DNA of 64,000 nt from Acidobacteriota bacterium (GTDB lineage Bacteria; Acidobacteriota; Vicinamibacteria; Fen-336), in the NCBI GenBank assembly GCA_011526565.1, contig WYBL01000103.1, positions 24,600-88,599 of the forward strand. Direction: 5' to 3'. Under the pieces are notes generated by a model. That model was not told where the DNA came from and made no database searches. It saw nothing but the letters and a program-made list of their open reading frames with translations. Every line of letters begins with the position of its first letter. Within the stretch, counting starts at the first letter, position 1. Below, piece by piece: positions 11,313 through 17,876 of the stretch. The translations under genes and the position numbers were made by a program.

Positions 11313-11576
11313 ATGCAACAACTGTCGCTGCGGGGGTTCGAGAAGGAGCTGGAGCGCGCCCTGCGCGAGACGGCACGGCGCGAAGGAGTGTCCCTCAACC
11401 GGGCGGCGCTGCTGCTGATGCGGCGCGGCGCCGGTCTCGGCTCGGAGGGCCCTTCGCCCACTGCCGTCGGCAACGCCCTCGACTCGTTCGTCGGGCGCTG
11501 GTCCGCTGCGGACGAGCGACGGGTGCTGGCCGCGATCGAACCGTGCGAAGCGATCGACGAGGCGCTCTGGAAGTGA
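11313..11576 (+). CDS. VapB-type antitoxin
   Basis: 87 residues from ATG 11313; ATG 11301 is also in frame but GGAGG (11,303-11,307) favours the second. MQQLSLRGFEKELERALRETARREGVSLNRAALLLM is the ribbon-helix-helix DNA-binding part, typical of antitoxins beside PIN toxins. The C-terminal stretch (DERRVLAAIEPCEAIDEALW) would wrap the toxin. The stop overlaps the vapC start as GTGA. Confidence 0.88.
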   Translation: MQQLSLRGFEKELERALRETARREGVSLNRAALLLMRRGAGLGSEGPSPTAVGNALDSFVGRWSAADERRVLAAIEPCEAIDEALWK

Positions 11577-11968
11577 AGGTCCTGCTCGACACCAACGCGT
11601 ACACGGCCCTGCTGCGAGGTCACGCTGGCGTGGCGGATCGAGTCCGACGGGCCGACCAGGTTCTGCTCTCGACGGTGGTGGCCGGGGAGCTGCTGTTCGG
11701 CTTCCGGCATGGCTCGCGGTACGAGGCCAACCGGCGCGAGCTGGAGGAGTTCCTGGACAGCCCGTACGTCTCGCGGCTCGACGTCACCTGGGTGACCGCC
11801 GAGCGCTTCGGCCGCATCACGGCGGCCCTGCGTCGGAAGGGGCGCCCGCTGCCGACGAACGACATCTGGATCGCGGCGCACGCGCTCGAGTCGGGAGCGG
11901 ATCTGCTGTCGTTCGACCGGCACTTCGAGCAGGTGGACGGGCTGCCCTGGGTCTTGCCACAGCCCTGA
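11573..11968 (+). CDS. vapC: VapC-type PIN ribonuclease toxin
   Basis: 131 residues. The full PIN acidic set is present: VLLDTNAYTALLRG (Asp-Thr-Asn), STVVAGELLFGF (Glu), PTNDIWIAAHALE (Asp) and LLSFDRHF (Asp). It is therefore predicted to be catalytically intact and to cleave RNA, probably tRNA or rRNA as known VapCs do. It is coupled to vapB by a 4-nt overlap. This is the only module in the island in which both partners look fully conserved. Downstream lies the sdhB-like remnant and repeat block D. Confidence 0.9.
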   Translation: MKVLLDTNAYTALLRGHAGVADRVRRADQVLLSTVVAGELLFGFRHGSRYEANRRELEEFLDSPYVSRLDVTWVTAERFGRITAALRRKGRPLPTNDIWIAAHALESGADLLSFDRHFEQVDGLPWVLPQP

Positions 11969-11986
11969 GCGCAGCTTCGCGAGTGT

Positions 11987-12018
11987 GGGGTCGCCTGCCC
12001 GAAGGAGACGCCGGCCAT
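11987..12018 (+). pseudogene. short sdhB 3'-end-like remnant
   Basis: One frame reads RECGVACPKETP, matching sdh[13 protein letters not shown]. At DNA level 27 of 31 positions agree with 8,397-8,427 (CGCGAGTG and CGCCTGCCCGAAGGAGA-like blocks conserved). It is followed about 10 nt later by repeat block D, which matches the block that follows sdhB. The stretch is short, so chance similarity is not excluded, but the shared order of sdhB end then repeat block argues for duplication. Confidence 0.5.
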
Positions 12019-12028
12019 CCCCTCCGAT

Positions 12029-12352
12029 CCCGACCGCGCCGAGCCGCGGTCGGAACGACCGGCGCGCGGCGGCACCCCCGACCGCGCGCCGTTCTTCTTT
12101 CCGGCGGCGCGCAACCCCGCCCGCGGAGCGCCGCGGTACCAGCGCTCCGGCGCCCCGTCCGCTCCCGCCATGCTGAACGAACGAAACGGACGGGGCGGCG
12201 CGCCGCTGCGCTCACCGGCGCGCGGGCGGGGTCGGCACGGCGGGCGGGACGGCGCACGCGGGCCCCGGCGTGCGCGGTCGGGGTGTCGCACGCGGTTCCC
12301 CGCGTGCGCGGGCGGGGCGGGGCGCCGCGGTTCGCGGCGGCGCCCGGTCGGG
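12029..12352. repeat. GC-rich palindromic repeat block D (family 1)
   Basis: This fills the 384-nt space between the convergent vapC and PIN-remnant genes; no intact gene is seen. It is collinear with block A: the same opening hairpin (12,029-12,052, one base different), AACGACCGGCGCGCGG, a CTTCTTTCCGGCGGCGCGC segment, the centre GAACGAACGAAACGGACGGGG and right-arm units of about 34 bp. It lacks two of the left-arm units of block A (about 76 bp). The centre forms a long hairpin (GCGCCCCGTCCG...CGGACGGGGCGGCGC). Placed between convergent genes, it could act as a two-way terminator. Confidence 0.85.
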
Positions 12353-12566
12353 TTAGAGCCAGGGGTTCAGCAGGGGAACCGCCATCGGAACGAAGTCGGA
12401 CGTGTTGCGGGTGACCAGCGTGAGGCCGTGGACGAGCGCCGTCGCGGCGATCAGACCGTCGCGGACCGGGCGGGGGCCAGGGACGTGGATGGAGGCATTG
12501 CGGCGGGCCACCGCCGTGTCCACTTGGAGGATGCGGTCCGAGAAGGCGGGTGTCGAGCAGGTACAT
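12353..12566 (-). pseudogene. VapC/FitB-like PIN toxin, internally deleted and frameshifted
   Basis: Begins MYLLDT at ATG 12566, the usual PIN strand 1. The frame then shifts to AFSDRILQVDTAVARRNASI, PGPRPVRDGLIAATALVHGLTLVTRNTSDF and VPLLNPWL. The C-terminal two thirds of a FitB-type PIN protein are well preserved (the Asp of VRDGLIAATA, TRNTSDF), but about 50 codons between LLDT and AFSDR are missing, including the second acidic site. It cannot encode a working nuclease. Its start overlaps the antitoxin stop as TGATG, so it was once a normal toxin gene. Confidence 0.75.
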
Positions 12567-12823
12567 CAGTCGAGTTCTGCGGGCCGGGCCGGATCGCGCA
12601 GAGGGGGAACCTCCAGGTCGATGTCCGCCGCGGCCGCGGGCAACGCCAGCCAGTCGACGATGGAGCCCCGCGTCTCCGCGAGGCGACGGTAGGCGTCGAA
12701 CGTCAGCAGGACGTGGGCGGGCCGGCCCCGCTCGGTGATGACCACCGGACCGCTCCTCGCCGCCCGCTTGGCGCCACTCGTGTCCTGGTTGAACTGGCGG
12801 CTCGACATCCTGCGCGCGGGCAT
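12566..12823 (-). CDS. Phd/YefM-type antitoxin
   Basis: 85 residues: MSSRQFNQDTSGAKRAARSGPVVITERGRPAHVLLTFDAYRRL is the Phd/YefM N-terminal DNA-binding fold. The C-terminal tail (LPAAAADIDLEVPPLRDP) resembles antitoxins paired with FitB-type PIN toxins. The ATG at 12823 follows GAGGAGG. A perfect 26-bp palindrome lies 12 nt upstream. It is intact although its toxin is decayed, as expected if losing the antitoxin first would be harmful. Confidence 0.82.
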   Translation of the reverse strand: MPARRMSSRQFNQDTSGAKRAARSGPVVITERGRPAHVLLTFDAYRRLAETRGSIVDWLALPAAAADIDLEVPPLRDPARPAELD

Positions 12824-12835
12824 CCGACGACCTCC

Positions 12836-12861
12836 TCGATGTAGTGATGTCACTACATCGA
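12836..12861. promoter_or_regulatory. perfect 26-bp palindrome, probable Phd-type operator
   Basis: Two 12-bp arms, TCGATGTAGTGA and TCACTACATCGA, flank a TG centre with no mismatch. It lies between the antitoxin start (12823) and the cysK stop (12862), in a far less GC-rich stretch than its surroundings. This position suits antitoxin autorepression. It could also act as a hairpin at the end of the cysK transcript. Confidence 0.65.
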
Positions 12862-13800
12862 TCACACGACGTCCGAGTCTTCCGTGATGCCCTCGAAGAG
12901 GAACGTGGACAGGTAGCGCTCGCCCGTGTCGGGGAGCATCGCCAGCAGGACCGAGCCTTCCGGGGCCTTCTCCGCCACCTTGACGGCCGCGGCGAAGGTG
13001 CCGCCGGAGCTGAGGCCGCAGAAGATGCCCTCGCGCTGCGCCAGGGCGCGTGCCGCGTCGCGGGCTTCCACTTCGGTCACCAGCACCGTCTCGTCGACGA
13101 TGTCGCGGTTGAAGACGGCAGGCACGAAATCGGGGTTCCAGCCCTGCAGCTTGTGGGGCTGCCACTCCCCCTTGGAGACGATCGGGGCCGTCGCCGGCTC
13201 GGTGTAGACGATCCGGATCTCGGGCCGCGCCTTCTTCAGCATCTCTCCCACGCCGGTGATGGTGCCGCCGGTGCCGAGGCCGCTCACGAAGTAGTCGAGG
13301 CGGCGACCCGCGAAGTCGCGCAGGATCTCGGGGCCGGTCGTGTTGCGGTGGTAGGCGGGATTGGCGGGGTTCTCGAACTGCTGCGGCAGGAACCAGCCGC
13401 GCTCCTTCGCCAGCGCCTCGGCGCGGCGCACCATGCCGGACCCGCGCTCCGCGGCGGGCGTCAGCACGACCTTCGCGCCGAGCGCCTTCATCAGCTTGCG
13501 GCGCTCGACGCTGAAGCTGTCGGCCATCACCGCGACGAACGGGTAGCCCTTGGCCGCGCACACCATCGCCAGCGCGATGCCGGTGTTGCCGGAAGTGGGC
13601 TCGATCACGGTCTGTCCCGGCTTCAGCGCGCCCCGCCGCTCGGCGTCCTCGATCAGCGCCAGCGCCAGGCGGTCCTTCACCGAGCTCATCGGGTTGAAGG
13701 CCTCGCACTTGACGTAGAGCGTCGCGTGCTTCGGCCCCAGCTTGTTGACGCGGACGACCGGCGTGTTGCCGACGGTGCCGAGGATGTCGTCGTGGATCAC
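12862..13800 (-). CDS. cysK: cysteine synthase (O-acetylserine sulfhydrylase)
   Basis: 312 residues from GTG 13800, which follows GGGAGG. The PLP lysine is in NPMSSVKDRLAL, and the substrate loop is EPTSGNTGIALA. The phosphate loop is GLGTGGTITGVGE, and the C-terminal GLSSGGTFAAAV is also typical. It makes cysteine from O-acetylserine and sulfide. The region before the GTG does not encode family-like sequence, which supports this start. No other sulfur gene is nearby. The gene ends one base before the 26-bp palindrome. Confidence 0.95.
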   Translation of the reverse strand: MIHDDILGTVGNTPVVRVNKLGPKHATLYVKCEAFNPMSSVKDRLALALIEDAERRGALKPGQTVIEPTSGNTGIALAMVCAAKGYPFVAVMADSFSVERRKLMKALGAKVVLTPAAERGSGMVRRAEALAKERGWFLPQQFENPANPAYHRNTTGPEILRDFAGRRLDYFVSGLGTGGTITGVGEMLKKARPEIRIVYTEPATAPIVSKGEWQPHKLQGWNPDFVPAVFNRDIVDETVLVTEVEARDAARALAQREGIFCGLSSGGTFAAAVKVAEKAPEGSVLLAMLPDTGERYLSTFLFEGITEDSDVV

Positions 13801-13868
13801 GTAACCTCCCGCCCAGAACCCGCCCCCCGCGCCCGGGATCTGCGCAGTGTAGGGGACGAACGCCGCGC

Positions 13869-14912
13869 TCAGGTCAGACGCGTCGGCTCCCAGCGCAGGC
13901 CGAGGTTGACGATGCGTTGCAGGAGATCGGGATAGGCGATGCCCGCCGACAGCGCCGACTGGGCGAAGTCCTCGTCGCGCGCGATCTGGGGGTTGGGGTT
14001 GGCCTCGATCACGTAGACCTCCCCCTGCGGCGTCAGGCGCAGGTCGATGCGGGCGCAGCCGGAGAGCAGCAGGTTGCGGTACACGCGGCGACAGACCTCG
14101 CCGATGCGGGTGACCAGTTCCGGTGGCAGGTCGCGGGCGGGGCCCGTCTCGATGCCGTGGCGCTCGCGGTAGGCCGCGCTCCACTTGAGGCGCTCGGTGG
14201 CGATCCGGCGCCGCTCCTCGGGCAGGTTCTCGAAGTGCAGCTCCCACACCGGCAGTACCTGGAGGCGGTCGTTGCCGAGGACGCCGACGTACAGCTCGCG
14301 GCCCTCGATGAAGCTCTCGACCAGGGCGTCGGTGCCGAGGTTGTCGTGGACGAAGCGCACCCGCTCGGCGAGCTTGTCGTCGTCTTCGACGACCGAGGCC
14401 TGGGAGATGCCCGCCGAGGCGTCGAGCGTCGCCGACTTGACGAACAGCGGGAAGCGCAGGCGCTTGGGACGGCGGAAGCGGCGCCCGCGCGGCGCGACGA
14501 CGAAGTCGGCGACCGGGATGCGGTGGTAGGTCAGCAGCTTCTTGGTCAGCGCCTTGTCGCGGCCGAGCAGCAGGCCGCGCGAGTTGCAGCCGGTGTAGGC
14601 GATCCGCGACAGCTCCAGCCAGGCGACCACGTTGGTGTCCCAGCCGACCACCGCGTCGAACTCCTCGAGCAGGTTGAAGGCGATGTGGGGCTGGAACTCG
14701 TGCACGGCGCGGCGGATTTCGCCGAGGTTGCCGCCGACGCCGAGAGCGCGCACCTCGTGGCCGAGGCCGCGCAGGGTCGAGACCACGTCGTGCTCCGTCT
14801 TCCAGTCGGCCGTGGCGAGGTCGATGCCCGTCACGTCCGCGGGCGGCACCAGTGTCTCGTGCATCAGCGCCAGAATCCGCAGCCGCCGGCCGTTGCTGCG
14901 GCCGGCACTCAC
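13869..14912 (-). CDS. ATP-grasp ligase, D-Ala-D-Ala-ligase-like
   Basis: 347 residues; the GTG start at 14912 overlaps the upstream stop as GTGA. It shows the ATP-grasp order: N-terminal Rossmann part (AFNLLEEFDAVVGWD, AYTGCNSRGLLLGRDKALTKKLL), the ATP-binding lysine strand LRFPLFVKSA, the acidic VESFIEGRELYVGVLG, and GCARIDLRLTPQGEVYVIEANPNPQIA with the metal ligands. It should join a carboxylate to an amine using ATP. The neighbours are a zincin and a small membrane protein rather than cell-wall genes, so a ligase for another peptide or amino acid substrate is more likely than true Ddl. Confidence 0.8.
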   Translation of the reverse strand: MSAGRSNGRRLRILALMHETLVPPADVTGIDLATADWKTEHDVVSTLRGLGHEVRALGVGGNLGEIRRAVHEFQPHIAFNLLEEFDAVVGWDTNVVAWLELSRIAYTGCNSRGLLLGRDKALTKKLLTYHRIPVADFVVAPRGRRFRRPKRLRFPLFVKSATLDASAGISQASVVEDDDKLAERVRFVHDNLGTDALVESFIEGRELYVGVLGNDRLQVLPVWELHFENLPEERRRIATERLKWSAAYRERHGIETGPARDLPPELVTRIGEVCRRVYRNLLLSGCARIDLRLTPQGEVYVIEANPNPQIARDEDFAQSALSAGIAYPDLLQRIVNLGLRWEPTRLT

Positions 14913-15961
14913 AGCGGCACCCGGTGGCGCCCCGTGTGGCGGTGCTTGAAGGTCTGGGCGGTGAGGGCGACGCCGAGGTCGAGCAGGGTCTCCGCCTCGC
15001 CGGCGACCAGGCGCAGCCCGAGCCGCCGGCAGCGCTCGATCATCGCCGCGATCACCTGGTCGATCGTGTAGGCGTACTCCCCCGTGAAGCGCCGGACCCG
15101 GCGGCGCAACACGGTGCGGTGGCGGGACAGGAACCGGGCGGCGCTCGGCTGTGCCGCGTGCGCGGGGTCCGCCGAGAACAGCTTGAGCAGGTCGCGCAGG
15201 TAGAAGTCCCCGTCCTCGTCGATCCGGTAATGACGGCGCTTGCGCGCGTAGTGCTCGCGCAACGTCTGGCGCAGCCGCGGCAGCGAGTCCTGGCGGCGGC
15301 GGGTGCGAACCAGCGGCGGCTGGTCGGCGATCTCGGCCATCAGCCGCTCGACGTACTCGAGCTTGTGCAGCGCCGGCCAACCCGCGTAGCGCACGCGCCA
15401 GTCGGACTCCGGCGTGAGCCACACGGCGAAGGTCTCGGCGAAATCTTCGTCCGGGTGACTCTGCGCGTAGCGCGACTCGAGGTGCAACACGTAGCTGCGG
15501 CTGTAGGGTCGCGGCTCGTAGTGGTCGGGATAGGGCTGCGAGCTGCGCCCGAAAAGCCGCACCCGCTCGCGGCGCTGGCGCAGGCGGTACGCGTTCTCGA
15601 GGGCGTGGCCCGCCTCGTGGCGCAGGATCTTCATGCACCACTCGGGCGTGCCGCCTTCGACCTCGAGCATCTGCGCCTGCTCCAGCCGCTCCAGCCGCGG
15701 ATGCGCGAGGTAGAACGGGATCGCCATGCCGGGCACGCCGTCGGGACAGAACCACTCGTCGGCCAGCCAGAAGTGGGGGCGGAAGCGCATCCCGCGCGCC
15801 TGCAGCTCGGCGGCGAGCTGCGCCAGGCGCGGCTCGAGGGCACTGCCCGCGATCGTCACGCCGAGGTCGCACAGCCGCAGGTCGAGGAGCTGCTCGTCAC
15901 TCCAGCCCTCCCAGGCGGGACCGGAGGGCGGCGCGACCGTGGCGGGCGGCGCCTCCGTCAC
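14909..15961 (-). CDS. putative zincin metallopeptidase
   Basis: 350 residues from GTG 15961, which overlaps the upstream stop. KILRHEAGHALENAYRL near residue 115 is a HExxH zinc site. Further on, SHPDEDFAETFAVWL supplies the likely third ligand (Glu), the arrangement seen in the putative zinc-binding Peptidase_Mx-like group. A basic C-terminal half (RRRRQDSLPRL, RKRRHYRI) and an Arg/His-rich end are of unknown role. No signal peptide, so it is likely cytoplasmic. Four-base overlaps with both neighbours imply stoichiometric co-expression with the ATP-grasp enzyme. Confidence 0.75.
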   Translation of the reverse strand: MTEAPPATVAPPSGPAWEGWSDEQLLDLRLCDLGVTIAGSALEPRLAQLAAELQARGMRFRPHFWLADEWFCPDGVPGMAIPFYLAHPRLERLEQAQMLEVEGGTPEWCMKILRHEAGHALENAYRLRQRRERVRLFGRSSQPYPDHYEPRPYSRSYVLHLESRYAQSHPDEDFAETFAVWLTPESDWRVRYAGWPALHKLEYVERLMAEIADQPPLVRTRRRQDSLPRLRQTLREHYARKRRHYRIDEDGDFYLRDLLKLFSADPAHAAQPSAARFLSRHRTVLRRRVRRFTGEYAYTIDQVIAAMIERCRRLGLRLVAGEAETLLDLGVALTAQTFKHRHTGRHRVPL

Positions 15962-16188
15962 GGGCCCGGGGGGCTTCCCTCGGGCACCCTCTTCCGGGTC
16001 CGCCAGGCGCCGAACACGACCGTCAGGAGCGCGAGCACCAGCTCGTCGAGGAACGGGATCGGGTCAGGCACGACGAAGTCGACGGCCAGCGCCGCCAGCA
16101 GCAGGCCGAACGCCCACGGGTAACGCAGGCGGCTCGCGACTTCACCTGCCACCTGCTGCGCGGGGGAACCGGGTGCGGGGCGCTCCAT
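15958..16188 (-). CDS. small membrane protein
   Basis: 76 residues. Residues about 22-60 are hydrophobic with a short acidic/proline break (PWAFGLLLAALAVDFVV, then PDPIPFLDELVLALLTVVFGAW). This looks like a two-segment YkvA/DUF1232-like hairpin, but the family is not certain. It is first in the operon with the zincin and ATP-grasp genes and overlaps the zincin by 4 nt. TAGAAT (16,201-16,196, minus strand) ends 7 nt before the ATG and there is no ribosome site, so a leaderless start is likely; the TAG of that box is also the stop codon of the upstream gene. Confidence 0.65.
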   Translation of the reverse strand: MERPAPGSPAQQVAGEVASRLRYPWAFGLLLAALAVDFVVPDPIPFLDELVLALLTVVFGAWRTRKRVPEGSPPGP

Positions 16189-16198
16189 GGCCGTGATT

Positions 16199-16633
16199 CT
16201 ATGCCCCGGGAACCGCGGCGGAGGGCCGCACGCGCTCGGCGAGGCGGCCCCCGAGCCAGGCCATCGGCATGTAGGCGCCCAGCAGGTCGAGCGCGATGAA
16301 CCAGGCCGGCGCGGGAATCATGCTGGCGGCCATCAGCCCGCCGGCGAAGCCGAAGCCGCCTACCCCCCAGGCGAGCGGCCAGCGGCGGCTGGCCGCCAGC
16401 AGGTGGACGAGGAACGCGCCCACCAGCGATCCTGCCGCATGGGCCAGCCACGGGAAGACGAAGTGGCGGGGCTGGAACAGGTGCACGCTGTCGGCGAGCT
16501 TCGCCGGGTCCGTCACGTCGACGCCCGCGGGCGGCGGGAACACGGACGGCCCGAGCGCCACCAGCGACAGGTTGACGACGGCGCCCGCCACGAGCGCGAT
16601 CACCAGGGCGAGCAGGTTGCGGAGCAGGGGCAT
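16199..16633 (-). CDS. four-helix membrane protein of unknown function
   Basis: 144 residues with about four membrane segments (LLALVIALVAGAVVNLSLVAL, PWLAHAAGSLVGAFLVHLLAA, PLAWGVGGFGFAGGLMAASMI, WFIALDLLGAYMPMAWLGG). No known family recognised with confidence. TAGGAT (16,644-16,639, minus strand) ends 5 nt before the ATG: another leaderless candidate. Divergent from the DUF808 gene. Confidence 0.6.
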   Translation of the reverse strand: MPLLRNLLALVIALVAGAVVNLSLVALGPSVFPPPAGVDVTDPAKLADSVHLFQPRHFVFPWLAHAAGSLVGAFLVHLLAASRRWPLAWGVGGFGFAGGLMAASMIPAPAWFIALDLLGAYMPMAWLGGRLAERVRPSAAVPGA

Positions 16634-16697
16634 GCCGGATCCTAGCCCGCGCCGGACCCAGTTCGGGTAACGTACCGCTTTCCCGAGAGGTGGCTCC

Positions 16698-17615
16698 GTG
16701 GCCGGTTCTTCGCTGCTCGCGCTGATCGACGACATCGCGACGATCCTCGACGACGTCGCCGTGCTGACCAAGGTGGCGGCCAAGAAGACGGCCGGCGTGC
16801 TGGGCGACGACCTGGCCCTCAACGCGGAGCAGGTCACGGGCGTGCGCGCCGACCGCGAGCTGCCGGTGGTGTGGGCGGTGGCGAAGGGCTCGCTCGTCAA
16901 CAAGGCGATCCTGGTGCCGGCGGCGCTCGCGATCGCGGCGGTGGCCCCCTGGGCGATCACGCCGCTGCTGATGCTCGGCGGCGCGTTCCTCTGCTTCGAG
17001 GGCTTCGAGAAGGTCGCCCACAAGGTGCTGCACCCCCCCGAAAAAGTGGAGGCCGGGCGCGAAGAACTGAAACAGGCGCTGCTCGACCCGAACGTCGACC
17101 TGATGGCCCTGGAGAAGGACAAGATCAAGGGCGCCGTGCGCACCGACTTCATCCTCTCGGCAGAGATCATCGTGATCACGCTGGGCACGGTGTCGGGGGC
17201 CACGTTCGGCAAGCAGGTGGGCGTGCTCGTGGGAATCGCACTACTGATGACGGTCGGCGTCTACGGCCTGGTCGCCGGCATCGTCAAGCTCGACGACGCG
17301 GGCCTGGCGCTCAGCCGCCGCGCCGACGCCTTCTCCCGCGCGGTCGGCGCGGGCCTGCTGGCGGCGGCCCCGGGCCTGATGCGGCTGCTCTCGGTCGCCG
17401 GAACGGCGGCGATGTTCCTGGTCGGCGGCGGCATCCTCGCCCACGGCATCCCGCCGATCCACCACTTCGTGCAGGAGCTCGAGCAGGGCGCCGGCCCCCT
17501 GGCGGCCGTCGGCCCCACGCTCGTCAACGCGCTGGTCGGCGTCGTCGCCGGCGGCCTGATCGTCATGGTCCTGACCGCGATCCAGAAGTTCCGGAACCCC
17601 GAAGCGGCGCACTGA
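16698..17615 (+). CDS. DUF808 (YedI-like) membrane protein
   Basis: 305 residues, clearly like E. coli YedI: MAGSSLLALIDDIATILDDVAVLTKVAAKKTAGVLGDDLALNAEQV and ELPVVWAVAKGSLVNKAILVP. Several membrane segments follow. Function unknown. GTG 16698 is preceded by GAGAGG, and a TAACGT box lies at 16,669-16,674. Confidence 0.88.
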   Translation: MAGSSLLALIDDIATILDDVAVLTKVAAKKTAGVLGDDLALNAEQVTGVRADRELPVVWAVAKGSLVNKAILVPAALAIAAVAPWAITPLLMLGGAFLCFEGFEKVAHKVLHPPEKVEAGREELKQALLDPNVDLMALEKDKIKGAVRTDFILSAEIIVITLGTVSGATFGKQVGVLVGIALLMTVGVYGLVAGIVKLDDAGLALSRRADAFSRAVGAGLLAAAPGLMRLLSVAGTAAMFLVGGGILAHGIPPIHHFVQELEQGAGPLAAVGPTLVNALVGVVAGGLIVMVLTAIQKFRNPEAAH

Positions 17616-17876
17616 CGTTGCGGACCGCGGGCCGCGTCGCCCTGTTCGACTTTGGCCGTTGCCGCGGTTGGGGGCTGGACGCGCCACTTCGCGTTCTCGC
17701 CCGAGGTCACTCGCTGTTGCGTGTCCCCTGGCGGTGACGGGGCTCACGCCGCGACCGCGCCTCCAGGGTCGTTGAAACCGTTGGTGTTGTGGCTTCGCTG
17801 CGCAGCGGCACGCCCGTTGCTTCACCGTAGGTAGCCTGTCGGTGCTACCTTCCGCCGACCAGGGGGGCCGCGCGCG
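17616..17876. other. intergenic stretch with a small hairpin
   Basis: No coding frame with family-like sequence is seen. GGTAGC (17,831-17,836) and GCTACC (17,845-17,850) form an inverted repeat about 30 nt before the VWFA gene start and could be an operator or a transcript-end hairpin. AGGGGGGC near 17,862 may be the ribosome site for 17,877. Confidence 0.35.

Noticed and set aside
8541..12352. Chromosomal integron with attC sites between toxin-antitoxin cassettes
   Set aside because: Genes lie on both strands, no integrase gene is present, and the repeats lack paired RYYYAAC/GTTRRRY core sites at consistent places.
15958..16188. Precursor peptide for the ATP-grasp/zincin operon
   Set aside because: The product is a hydrophobic membrane protein, not a leader-plus-core peptide, although it is co-transcribed.
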